Part shown: piece by piece, positions 1 to 9,457 of the stretch
Numbering within the stretch: the first letter of the stretch is position 1
How the letters are laid out: each line of letters opens with the position of its first letter
Assembly: GCA_011390365.1 (NCBI GenBank)
Contig: JAABSM010000018.1
Location: forward strand, 1 to 55,581
Source: Gammaproteobacteria bacterium
Lineage (GTDB): Bacteria; Pseudomonadota; Gammaproteobacteria; Chromatiales; Chromatiaceae
DNA: 55,581 bases
Direction: 5' to 3'
Made by a program: the position numbers and the translations under genes
The notes under the pieces: generated by a model
Databases searched by the model: none
Told to the model about the DNA's origin: nothing
Seen by the model: only the letters and a program-made list of their open reading frames with translations

Positions 1-34
1 GCGTCCCCAAGGAAGACCTTGGGGACGAGCGAAT
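1..34. repeat. CCAAGG dyad repeat at window edge
   Basis: Short palindrome built on CCCCAAGG/CCTTGGGG followed by GACGAGCG. The same unit recurs at about 402-432 and, as CCCAAGG/CCTTGGG, at about 606-640. It is intergenic and extends to the window edge. No coding potential is supported. Confidence 0.6.
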
Positions 35-242
35 TTAAGCGCCACGCCAGGTTCCCGCCCTTGATGCGCCTGACTCCGGGGCAGCCCGGAAATCGCCGGA
101 CCGGCATAGGATGTGCCGAATAAAAGGCCTTGTCGCTCGGTCGACGGCACATCCTATGCAGAACCAAAAACGGTCGGCGCACCCACGAAATGAGGCGCAT
201 CATTCCCGGAGAACGCCATGGTGGCTTATCTTAATGACGTTG
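35..242 (-). mobile_element. Non-autonomous ~220-bp MITE, copy 1 (left end eroded)
   Basis: This stretch is the reverse complement of the element at 2641-2861, with the same internal hairpin (ATAGGATGTGCCG arms) and the same CACCATGG-type subterminal sequence. Its right terminal repeat survives with substitutions and ends at 242 (CTTAATGACGTTG). The left terminus has decayed to TTAAGC. No transposase frame is present. It is an older, degraded relative of the copy that interrupts the TpsB-like gene. Confidence 0.8.
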
Positions 243-705
243 ACGGCGTGTACTCCCCCCTCGAACCGGGTCGATAACGCTTGGCTCCCCTTGCGGGGAG
301 CGATGCTTTCAGCCTTGCGCGCGCTCCGCGGTGTTTGCTGGCGCCCGGGTCTTGGCAGCTCTCGGTGCCCAGCGAGACGGCAAGCTGGAGCTTGCAAGAC
401 GTGCGTCCCCAAGGAAGACCTTGGGGACGAGCGAAAACGAGCGGACGAGCGAAACGAGCGGAGGCCTGGCGCGTTACGGCGGAGCGCGCGGCTTGACGCG
501 CCAAGGCATGCTCCGTTCCCGCTGGTTCCCAAGCTCCAGCTTGGGAACCCGGTCTTGGCAGCTCTAGCTGCCCGAAATCTGTTCGCAAGCAAGAGCTTGC
601 AAGACGTGCGTTCCCAAGGTGACCTTGGGAACGAGCGACAGGTGACCTTGGTAACGAGCGACGAACGAGCGGAACGTGCGCGTCAAGCCGCGCGCTCCGC
701 GATAA
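243..705. repeat. Gene-free region packed with short dyad repeats
   Basis: No convincing gene is seen; open frames on both strands cover each other and follow the palindromes. It contains repeated CCCAAGG/CCTTGGG dyads (about 402-432, 606-640), an AAGCTCCAGCTTGGGAACC dyad (about 530-552), and GCGCGCGGCTTGACGCGCC-type GC-rich dyads (about 480-500 and 672-705). The last type recurs at about 34200 and 38100. These look like REP/BIME-like intergenic repeats downstream of the leftward DUF2333 gene. Confidence 0.6.
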
Positions 706-1803
706 TTAACCCTGGGTCAGCAGCGCCTTCAGGTCGATAATCGCCGCATTGGCCTTGGAGATGTAGGAGACCATGACCAGCGAGTGGTTGGCGACCAGAC
801 CGAATCCGCTGCCATTGAGGATCACCGGGCTCCATACCGTCTGCTGGGTCGGTTCGAGTTCGCGGATGATCTGGCGCAGGCTGACGAGGGCGTTTTTCTT
901 CTCGAGTACGTCCTTGAAGTCGACCTCGATGGCGCGTAGCAGGTGGATCAGCGCCCAGGTGTGGCCGCGCGCCTCGTAGAAGACATCATCAAGTTGGCTC
1001 CAGCTGGTCTTCACCCGCGCCTGCATGTTCACCTCGGTGGCGCGTTTGGCGGCCGAGTCCCCGGCCAGATCGGTGTTCAGCCGGGTCTGGCCGACGCTTG
1101 CCGCGAGCTGCTGGGAGAGGCCGCCGAGTCGCTTGTCGACCACCGCCAGCCAGGAGACCAGGTTGTCGGCGCGGGCGAAGAACTGGGCGCCTTGCTCGTT
1201 TTCGTCGTTCAGCCGGGTGAGATATTCGCGCATGTGCTCAACCCCCTTGCGGTACTCCCCCTCGCTATCGGGAAAGATCCAGGAGTTGTTGTTGAAGTTG
1301 AACTGGGGTTCGGCCTCGGCGAGGTCCTTCTCCTCCATCGACTGGGACTGGGAGCGACTGAAATCGTTGCGCATCGCGCGCGCCATGTCGCGCACCTGGG
1401 TCAGCACGCCGAATTCCCAGTTGGGGATATTGTCCAGCCACACCCCCGGGGGGGCGATGTCATTGGTGAGGTAGCCGCCGCTCTTGTCGAGCAGGGTCTC
1501 CGCCAGCGCAATGGTCGTCGCGGTGGTGGTGTAGCCGGTGACGACCTGGCCGCCGCTGGCCAGCGCCTCCTGGCGGGCCAGCTCCTGGACATCGAAGTGA
1601 TCCGGCTCCAGACTCCAGATGATCGACAACACCAGCATGATCACCAGCCAGGTGACCAGTAACAATCCGCTCGACCAGACAATTCCCTTTTCACGCAGCG
1701 TTGTCGGGGCGTAGAGCTTGATAAACTTGCGGATCGGCTCCTTGACCGGGAGCTTCGAAGAGATCGACCGGGAGTCGTCCTGAACACCACTCATGAGCTG
1801 CAC
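706..1803 (-). CDS. DUF2333 family inner-membrane protein
   Basis: This is a 365-residue protein with one N-terminal membrane segment at about residues 43-66 (GLLLVTWLVIMLVLSIIW) and a long soluble part that should face the periplasm. The stretch around residues 110-140, with LTNDIAPPGVWLDNIPNWEFG followed by a QVRD segment, matches my memory of the DUF2333 family, which is common in gammaproteobacteria and has no assigned reaction. It starts at ATG 1803. It lies downstream of the broken TpsB-like gene on the same strand, separated by about 104 bases with no clear terminator. Length is full for the family, so it looks intact. No function is inferred beyond an envelope location. Confidence 0.8.
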   Translation of the reverse strand: MQLMSGVQDDSRSISSKLPVKEPIRKFIKLYAPTTLREKGIVWSSGLLLVTWLVIMLVLSIIWSLEPDHFDVQELARQEALASGGQVVTGYTTTATTIALAETLLDKSGGYLTNDIAPPGVWLDNIPNWEFGVLTQVRDMARAMRNDFSRSQSQSMEEKDLAEAEPQFNFNNNSWIFPDSEGEYRKGVEHMREYLTRLNDENEQGAQFFARADNLVSWLAVVDKRLGGLSQQLAASVGQTRLNTDLAGDSAAKRATEVNMQARVKTSWSQLDDVFYEARGHTWALIHLLRAIEVDFKDVLEKKNALVSLRQIIRELEPTQQTVWSPVILNGSGFGLVANHSLVMVSYISKANAAIIDLKALLTQG

Positions 1804-1907
1804 CTATTGGAATGCGCCAATCCGCTCGATTGGCGATGTTGGAAAAGTTGGGGATCCAAGCGCCATGTTCCACCATCTTGACGACCGGATTCAAGTCTTG
1901 TAACGCA

Positions 1908-3790
1908 TCAATAGGAAAACACCAAAGAGAAGTGGGTGTGGCTGGCATCCTCCCCGGGCGCCGCTTCGTCCAACTGCCAGCCGTGGACCAGCTCGCCGCT
2001 GAGCCTGGGGGCGAAGGCGACGCGCAGACCGATACCGGCGCTCAGCAGCTCTCGCTCCTCCTCGTCTCCGCGCGAGTGGGTCTGCCAGCCGCGGGCGGCG
2101 TCGAGAAACAGGAATGGGGTCAGATTGAATCGATCATCGCCGCTCAGCGGACTCAGCGGGGGCAGGATCAGCTCCTGAATCAGGGAGATGCCGTTATCGG
2201 CGTAGAGCTCCCCCTCGGCATAGCCGCGCGGGCCGAGGTTGCCGCCGGCGGCGAATTGTTCGCTGCCGATGAGGCGATCCCGGGAGAGTTGCAGGTTGAG
2301 CCTGGCATGCCAGGTCAGTCGTTCAGTGATGGCGCGCTGGTGGTCGAGTTCGGCGGCAACATAGAGGTAGTCGGCGCTGGCCCCTTCACGGCTGATGGTG
2401 AAGTATCGATCTTCGTTTCGATCACTGAGGTCGCCAGGGGCGGCGACAAGCCCGATCCGGGCACGGGTCGCGGCCTGCCCCGCGTGTCGCCAGTTGCCGG
2501 CCCAACCGGCGCGCAGTTGCACCACATGGGTGAGGTTATCGGTAATCGGGGTGTCGGAGAAGGCGAAGTTGTTGTCCGATGCCTTGAAGTCCAGCCCCAG
2601 GATCCACTCGCCGCCTTCACTGCCCATCAAGCCCCCGCCGCAATGTCATTAACTTAAGCCACCATGGCATTCTCCGGGAATGATGCGCCTCATTTCGTGG
2701 GTGCGCCGACCGTTTTTGGTTCTGCATAGGATGTGCCGTCGACCGAGCGACAAGGCTTTTTATTCGGCACATCCTATGCCGGCCCGGCGATTTCCGGGCT
2801 GCCCCGGAGTAAGGCGCATCAAGGGCGGGAACCTGGCGTGGCGCTTAAGTTAATGACATTGGCCCGCGCCGTCGGGGATCCCGTAATCGAAACCGAGCCG
2901 CCAGGCGCTGCCATCGAGGGAGAAGGGGGGCGCGACGATGCCGTCGGTGGTGGAGTAGCTGCCCCACGGTTCGGCGACATGACGCCAGGGCAGAAAGCCT
3001 TGGTAGCTCGCCGAGAGGGCGCGAAAATGGTCCGCGGCGGGATCGGCGCTCAGATTCAGGTCGAGCAGATCGCCGCGACCGAAGGCATCCCCCCAGTTGA
3101 CGCCGAGAAACAGGCGCTGCTCGTCGGAGGTGACCGTGCCGTGATTGTTGAAGCCGGCGAAGGCCGACCAGGCCCGGGGCGCTTCGCGGGCGCGCAACAC
3201 CAGGTCGGTGGTTCCCGGCGCTTGGCCCCGTGTCACCGTCGGCGTCAGCTGGCGGAAGGGGTTGCGGTTGATCCAGTCGATATCCTCGCCCAGCCGACGC
3301 GCATCGATCGCTTCCCCTGGCACGGCCCGCAGCCAGCGGCGGTAGTCATCATCACTGAATAGGCAATTGCCCTCCACCAGTACCTCGCCGAGTCGACTGG
3401 GCGCCACCCGCAGGGTTACCACGCCATCGGTGATGTCCTGCTCCGGCAGATAGACCACCGCGAACGGGGAACGACTGGCGGCCAGATGCAGGCGGGTGGC
3501 GGCGGCGAGTCGCCGCAGGGAGTTCATGGAGGCGGGTTTGCCGATGAACGCCCCCAGCGTGGCGAGAAACTCGCCGTCGTCGAGCATCTCCAGCCCGGGG
3601 GCGATGGAGATTGGGGCCTCGGCGCTGACCGGCGCTGCCCCCTCCCCGGCCTCGCCGGTCAGGAAACGTACGCCAAGCAGGCGTTGCAACAGCACCTCCT
3701 CGCCCGGCTGGGCCGCCAACGGCAGCCCCTCCGGCAAGGTGTCGGACGCTTCGCGGGTCACCGGGGCCTGCCTGTTGCTTGTCGGGATTG
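1908..3790 (-). pseudogene. TpsB/FhaC-like outer-membrane transporter, split by MITE
   Basis: The gene resembles two-partner secretion transporters of the ShlB/FhaC type, which export a TpsA partner across the outer membrane. The upstream part (about 3790 down to 2872) carries a POTRA-like region (YLPEQDITDGVVTLRV, DIDWINRNPFRQL) and the first barrel strands. The downstream part (2630 down to 1908) carries the C-terminal barrel (GNLGPRGYAEGE) and ends in an aromatic residue (LVFSY). A 221-bp element at 2641-2861 separates them. Removing the element and one 10-bp target duplication rejoins the frame exactly (IPDGAG-LMGSEGG). No signal peptide or clean start is visible: the reading frame merges with the tpsA tail near 3780, so there is probably a second lesion. 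It is almost certainly non-functional. Confidence 0.85.
2641..2861 (+). mobile_element. 221-bp MITE with perfect 19-bp TIRs inside the tpsB remnant
   Basis: The termini are CAATGTCATTAACTTAAGC (2641-2659) and its exact reverse complement (2843-2861). The flanks GCCCCCGCCG (2631-2640) and GCCCGCGCCG (2862-2871) match at 9 of 10 bases, a target-site duplication. The centre holds a 15-bp inverted repeat, GCATAGGATGTGCCG (2724-2738) with CGGCACATCCTATGC (2765-2779). There is no transposase. A 10-bp duplication fits IS4-like transposases supplied in trans, but I cannot assign a parent IS. Related copies lie at 35-242 and 44778-44936. Confidence 0.9.
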
Positions 3791-5160
3791 GTGTGGATGT
3801 CCGCCAACCACAGATCAATCCAGGCGGGATCCAGCTCCTCGGCGGTAAAGGCCCGGTTGTCGCCGGAGATGGAGTAGTAGAGCTGGCGAATCCGCTGATC
3901 CAGCGCCCCGCCGCCGTAGATCGCCTCCTTTCGCAGCATGTTGAGGAGCACGATGCGCAGGATCTGCGGCGACTGGAGCCCAAAGGCATAACTCGGTGCC
4001 GTGTCCGTCTCGACATACTCCATGCCGTCGTCGGGGGTTACGCCATTTTCGAAGGCGGCGGTGGCCTCTTCCAGTCGGCGCAGGATCTCCGCCGTTAAGG
4101 CCGGCGAGGGTCCCGATGTGCAAAACCCGGATCACCTGAGGCGCCCGATCCTCGCTCTGGGGAATCTGTATGGTGCGCACATCCTCGACCATCAGTTCGG
4201 TCCAGCCATCCGGCAGCGTCGCTTCGGTCGGTGGCTCGGGGCCCTCCGCGCCGCCGTCGAGGGTACGCGGCGCGGTCTCCGCCGCGGTGATGGTGTAGTC
4301 GGGGTAGCGCGCCAGAAAATCTTCATTGTTGAAGACGCCGAAATCCACATCCGCCGGCGTTACCTCCGCCCCGACTCTGGGCTGGACATTAGCGCTTGCG
4401 CTGATGCGATAGATGAGGTCGGGAAAGGCGTTGTCGCGGTTGTCGAAATCAGCCAATCCATCGAGGATGAAGTCCACCTCGGGGATGGGCTGGCCGGCAT
4501 AGACCTCCGTGTCCCCCATCGTCATGGTGACCGGGCGCGGCAGCACGGTGAAGAGCCCGGGGTTCTCCAGCGGGATGTAATTGAGCAGATCCGGGTTATC
4601 GCTCAGACGCACCCGGGTAAGGTAGGAGCCGGCATCAATGACCCGATCCGCGACCGGGTCGGTCTCTTCGCCCAGGGGATAGAACAGGGCGCCCTCGGCG
4701 ACCACCCCCGCCACCAGGTCGCTCAGTTGATGATGGGGGGCGAGGCCGCTGGCGCCGACAATGACATCGAAGCCCTCGGTGGCGTCGCCATAGTAGCGCG
4801 CCAGGTTGTCCGTCACGCCACCGGCGGCTATCCGAACCTCGCCCGCGTTGGCCACCTGCGGATTGCCGCCCCGGTAGTCGCCGCCGATCAGTACCTCGCC
4901 GCCCGCGCCATTGGCGTCACGGGCCTCGATGCGCCCGTCATGGGCAAGCGCGCCGCCAGCGGCGGTGAGCAGCACCCGTCCCTCCTTGCGCTCCACGCCG
5001 CTGGCGCGAATCAGGCCGGACTGATTGACCGCCAGCTCATAGGCGTTGCCGTCCGCCGCCTCCAGCCGAACCTCTGCGGCCTCGATGAGTCCCTGCTGAT
5101 CAATACCCGTACCAAGACCCCTGGCCGAGCCGCCTTCGTCGTCAACAGGCAACTCCATCG
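3776..5160 (-). pseudogene. TpsA-like filamentous haemagglutinin fragment, truncated and frameshifted
   Basis: The translated remnant has the late part of a TPS/haemagglutination-activity domain (GLIEAAEVRLEAADGNAYEL, then GLIRASG and LLTAAGGALAHDGRIEA) followed by an acidic passenger. The signal peptide and most of the secretion domain are missing. The upstream open frame runs into a terminator at 5254-5285, so a GTG start at 5281 is not credible. Near 4100-4110 the frame shifts: the text after LHIGTLAG continues in another frame as PALTAEILRRLEEAT and then the C-terminal part with PSYAFGLQSPQILRIVLLN. Beside the broken TpsB-like gene this is a decayed two-partner secretion locus. A sequencing error could explain the frameshift but not the N-terminal loss. 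Confidence 0.75.
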
Positions 5161-5253
5161 CCAGCCGCCCTCCTCCGGGGTCAACACCCGTTTTTGCGCC
5201 AGGAATTGGGGGGGCAGATCGTTGGTGGTCGACGGAGGGCCGCGGTGGAGGGC

Positions 5254-5285
5254 AAAAAAAAAGCGTGGCAGGGGGTGCCACGCTT
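5254..5285 (-). terminator. Rho-independent terminator, leftward
   Basis: Read on the minus strand it is a 10-bp perfect stem, AAGCGTGGCA/TGCCACGCTT, with a short C-rich loop, followed directly by a run of nine T (the plus-strand A-run at 5254-5262). It ends leftward transcripts entering from above 5285. No leftward gene is present there, which supports the small RNA proposed at 5254-5342. Confidence 0.85.
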
Positions 5286-5342
5286 AAAATTACCGAAAGG
5301 AGGATAAGAAGTACTGAATCGTCGGTGGCGATTCAGCATGTA
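5254..5342 (-). ncRNA. Candidate leftward small RNA
   Basis: Read leftward, the interval shows a hairpin with an 8-bp stem CTGAATCG/CGATTCAG (5314-5336), then a pyrimidine-rich single-stranded tract containing CCTCCTTT (5296-5303), and then a strong terminator. The CCTCC tract is complementary to Shine-Dalgarno sequences, as in some base-pairing sRNAs. A TTGACA box lies just upstream at 5369-5374. The size would be roughly 90 nt. I do not recognise a family. The alternative is the leader of the original tpsA gene, left stranded when the 5' end of that gene was lost. Confidence 0.5.
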
Positions 5343-5347
5343 AGTAG

Positions 5348-5374
5348 TTTCTAATATATCGAACCGCCTGTCAA
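5348..5374 (-). promoter_or_regulatory. Possible sigma70 promoter for the leftward small RNA
   Basis: On the minus strand there is a perfect TTGACA (-35, 5369-5374) and, 15 bases on, TAGAAA (5348-5353), a 4/6 match to the -10 box. A transcript would begin near 5341 and end at the terminator around 5254. The -35 is convincing; the -10 and spacing are weak. Confidence 0.4.
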
Positions 5375-5406
5375 CCCCCGTTTGCGATTTTTTTTAATCT
5401 TTCTAA

Positions 5407-6555
<1,149 letters not shown>

Positions 6556-6721
6556 AGGCCAAGAACCGTCGCACAAAACAGTTGACTACGCGAAGAAAAC
6601 TTCTTCCTCCAGGTTTCGCCATTGGGCTATATTAGAATAGGACAAAATTGACGTGGCGCGAGCTGGTCCGAGCTATCGTGACGCCAATCCATCACGCGTC
6701 ACTGGGGACAAGGGTAAAGAG

Positions 6722-8998
6722 ATGATGACTGCAATGCGCAAGGCGGCGATTACGCCCGTCAAAGAGAAATACCGCGGGGTCATGGCGACCTGCCGCGAAT
6801 CTGCCAACAGCTACCTGACCACGCGCATGGCGGACTGGTTCGAGGGGTTCGAAGAGGCCCTGATGGAGGCATCGGACGCCTCCACCGACAATCGATCCCA
6901 GCTCAGCTTCATCGAAGCGATACGCCCCATCGCCGCGGGACGCCGGGAGATCGGCGACGCCCTGTTGAGGAAGGTCGACGAGGGTTTCGAGGCGTTTCTC
7001 GCCGGCAACCCGATCCATTACCCGTTCCGGGAGAGACAGGCCGGGGGAGATCTCTCGCTGATGGACTCAGGGGAAGAGGAGGAGTACCTCGCGGTACGCA
7101 AGATCGCGGACCGTTACCAGGGCCAGTGGCCCGAGGCGTTCTACGGCATCGAGCAACGTCTGGCGATGGTCCGCGGCGGTCGCAAGATCGAGACCCCGGA
7201 CATCCCTGGCGGCCCGATGCACATCACCTTCGCCTTTCAGCAGGCGGTCAAGCCCCTGGGGCTGGAAGCGCGGGTCTATCCGGTTCTCTACCGGCTCTTC
7301 GCCGCTACCGTACTGCATAACGCCATCGAACTCTACAACGAATACAACACCCTGCTGATCGCCCAGGGCATCTTCCCCAATCTCAAGTATGTCGCCAAGA
7401 AGGAGCCGGAGAGCGAAAAGAAGAAGGCGCGGCACGCCGCCAACAACGAAACCCGGGGAATGACCCCATCCCGACCGGCGCGTCAGGGCGACCCGGCGGA
7501 AAGCCAGGTGGTCGACACCATCAGCGAGATTCTCAACAAGCAGCGCAAGGGAGATCCCCGCTTCCGCTCCCACCCTGACGTCAATCCCTTCGCCCCGCCG
7601 CGGCAAATGGTCGACAGCGAAACGGTGGTTGGCGCATTGCAAAACGTGCAGCCGGCCACCGTGGCGGCCGACTATCTGCCGCCGGCGGACGACAACGGCA
7701 TCGGCAAGATCGCGAACATCGACGTCGGCCAGCAGCACCTGGACAAGAGCCGCCGGCAACTCGGTGAAGAGAAGCAGAGGTTTTTCAAGGAGGTCGACCA
7801 GAACTCGGTCCAGCTCAACGATCTGGACGTGATCGAAATGGTCGGCATGCTGTTCGAGCGGATCCTCGACGAGGATGACCTGCCGAACGTGGTCAAGGCG
7901 CTGCTCAGCTATCTGCACACCCCCTACCTGAAGGTCGGCATCATGGACCCCGGCTTCCTGGTCGATCCCCAGCACATGGCGCGCAAGCTTCTCAACCTGA
8001 TGGTCCACGCGGGCCGCTACTGGGTGGATGAATCCGACCTGCGCCGCGGCATCTACTATCCGCTGAAGCGGGCGGTCGACCGTATCCTGGGCGAATTCCA
8101 CAAGGACCTGGGTCTCTTCGAAGAGGTGCTCAGCGAACTCTGGGGCAAGGTAGAGCAACTGGAGAAACGCGCGGCGGCGATGGAGAAACGCTCTCGGGAT
8201 GCCGCCGGCGGCCAGGAACGGCTGACCATGGCCCGCGGACGCGCCCGCGAGGTGCTGAATGATCTGCTTGGCGCGCGGCCGCTTCACCCGGACATACGCG
8301 CCTTTTTCGACAACGTGTGGATGGAGCGCCTCTCCTTCATGCTGCTGCGCAATCCCGATGCGGAGAGCAGCCAGCAGTGGAAAGACTCCCTGACCATCAT
8401 CCAGACCCTGATGATGGGGTTCGACGGGCGTGAACACCCGGATATGCCGGAGCGCATGCGCAGCATCTATCCCAATATTCGCAATTACATCGACAAGGCC
8501 CTGAAGTCCCTCGGCGACTTCCAGCGCCCCTCGGCGGAGAGGCTGTTCGCCTGTTACGACGCCTTTCTCGCCGGCGACCCCGCCGCCCTGCAAAGCACCG
8601 GAGCCGTCGCTTATCGGCCCGCTGCCTCGGAAGAGCCGACGACGAGGGCGGCGCCGGAAATCGAGCTAAGCCAAGAGGAACAGGCGACGCTGCAAAAACT
8701 GGAAACCCTGAATTTCGGGACCTGGTTCGTGATGGAGGACAGCAAGGGCAAGGTGCGCCCCATGAAGCTATCGTGGTTCAACCCCACCAGCCGCCACTTC
8801 ATGTTCGTCGATCAGTCCGGAGTTCAGGCGATCCTGATCGACTCGAAGAGACTGGCGAAGCGCCTTTGCAACGAAGAGGCGAAGATCGTGAAACAAGACG
8901 CGGACACCCCGTTCGTCGGTCGGGCCTTGCGCAGGATACGTGAAACGTTGCAAAATCTGACGGGAAACAGTCAACCGAACCCGGCCTATCAGCCTTGA
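6722..8998 (+). CDS. DUF1631 family protein
   Basis: This is a 758-residue soluble protein with no signal peptide. The N-terminal part (FIEAIRPIAAGRREIGDALL) and the middle (LDVIEMVGMLFERILDEDDLPNVVKALLSYLHTPYLKV) fit the DUF1631 family of gammaproteobacteria, whose function is not established. Charged helices at about residues 470-530 look coiled-coil forming. The C terminus (FGTWFVMEDSKGKVRPMKLSW) resembles the PilZ-like ends seen in such proteins. I chose ATG 6722 because AAGGG precedes it; an upstream GTG at 6653 is in frame but has no ribosome site. A PilZ gene follows 34 bases later, so the pair may act in c-di-GMP signalling (inference). Confidence 0.85.
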   Translation: MMTAMRKAAITPVKEKYRGVMATCRESANSYLTTRMADWFEGFEEALMEASDASTDNRSQLSFIEAIRPIAAGRREIGDALLRKVDEGFEAFLAGNPIHYPFRERQAGGDLSLMDSGEEEEYLAVRKIADRYQGQWPEAFYGIEQRLAMVRGGRKIETPDIPGGPMHITFAFQQAVKPLGLEARVYPVLYRLFAATVLHNAIELYNEYNTLLIAQGIFPNLKYVAKKEPESEKKKARHAANNETRGMTPSRPARQGDPAESQVVDTISEILNKQRKGDPRFRSHPDVNPFAPPRQMVDSETVVGALQNVQPATVAADYLPPADDNGIGKIANIDVGQQHLDKSRRQLGEEKQRFFKEVDQNSVQLNDLDVIEMVGMLFERILDEDDLPNVVKALLSYLHTPYLKVGIMDPGFLVDPQHMARKLLNLMVHAGRYWVDESDLRRGIYYPLKRAVDRILGEFHKDLGLFEEVLSELWGKVEQLEKRAAAMEKRSRDAAGGQERLTMARGRAREVLNDLLGARPLHPDIRAFFDNVWMERLSFMLLRNPDAESSQQWKDSLTIIQTLMMGFDGREHPDMPERMRSIYPNIRNYIDKALKSLGDFQRPSAERLFACYDAFLAGDPAALQSTGAVAYRPAASEEPTTRAAPEIELSQEEQATLQKLETLNFGTWFVMEDSKGKVRPMKLSWFNPTSRHFMFVDQSGVQAILIDSKRLAKRLCNEEAKIVKQDADTPFVGRALRRIRETLQNLTGNSQPNPAYQP

Positions 8999-9032
8999 GA
9001 CGTCCGTTATTCCACAGCACCCGGCAAGACCC

Positions 9033-9377
9033 ATGCAAGACAGAAGATGCGAAGACCGCGTCAATGTAGACGCCCAGATCGATATCCTGGACGCGACCCG
9101 CGAAACCCTCCTTGGCGTTCTCATGGACATCTCCCCCGGCGGCTTCATGATGAGCACCAACCAGGAGATCGAGACCGGCCAGCTCTTCCAGCTGTGTCTC
9201 GCCATCCCCGGCCAGAACCGCAATGGCGACGCCTGCACCCTCCATGTCGGCGCCGAAGCGGTGTGGCGTCAGGAGGCCCCGGACGGCTCCCACGCCTGGA
9301 TCGGCTTTCACATCATCGACATCAACGACGAAGACAGCGAACGTATCGACCAGTTGATCGAAGAGTGGGGCAAATAA
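9033..9377 (+). CDS. PilZ domain c-di-GMP binding protein
   Basis: A 114-residue single-domain protein. The c-di-GMP signature is complete: an RxxxR motif at the N terminus (R5 and R9 in RRCEDR) and DISPGG (D/NxSxxG type, starting at D32), followed by the beta-barrel pattern ending in WIGFHIIDI. It has no membrane segment. It lies 34 bases after the DUF1631 gene and is probably co-transcribed with it. Its target is unknown; PilZ proteins commonly control pili, flagella or polysaccharide export. A promoter for tmRNA begins just past its stop. Confidence 0.9.
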   Translation: MQDRRCEDRVNVDAQIDILDATRETLLGVLMDISPGGFMMSTNQEIETGQLFQLCLAIPGQNRNGDACTLHVGAEAVWRQEAPDGSHAWIGFHIIDINDEDSERIDQLIEEWGK

Positions 9378-9380
9378 GCC

Positions 9381-9409
9381 TTGCACGGGAACTTTGCCGC
9401 CCCTACACT
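9381..9409 (+). promoter_or_regulatory. sigma70 promoter of ssrA
   Basis: TTGCAC (9381-9386), a 17-base spacer, and TACACT (9404-9409) form a good sigma70 promoter. Transcription would start near 9417, about 40 bases before the mature tmRNA 5' end at 9458, consistent with a leader removed by RNase P. Confidence 0.75.
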
Positions 9410-9457
9410 TGTCTCTCCCTTACAGCCGGGATCGCAAGCGGTCCCGTCTGCCGCTTT

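Noticed and set aside
943-1662. Plus-strand open frame of 239 codons
   Set aside because: Antisense to the DUF2333 gene, with Gly/Val/Leu-rich text and no recognisable domain.
35-2861. Composite transposon bounded by the inverted ~220-bp MITE copies 1 and 2
   Set aside because: Copy 2 has its own 10-bp duplication and an exact single-element insertion, copy 1 is eroded, and no transposase lies between; two independent insertions are simpler.
5161-5281. GTG start at 5281 for the TpsA-like protein
   Set aside because: The codons pass through the terminator stem and T-run (PPATLFFCPP); this is not protein-coding sequence.
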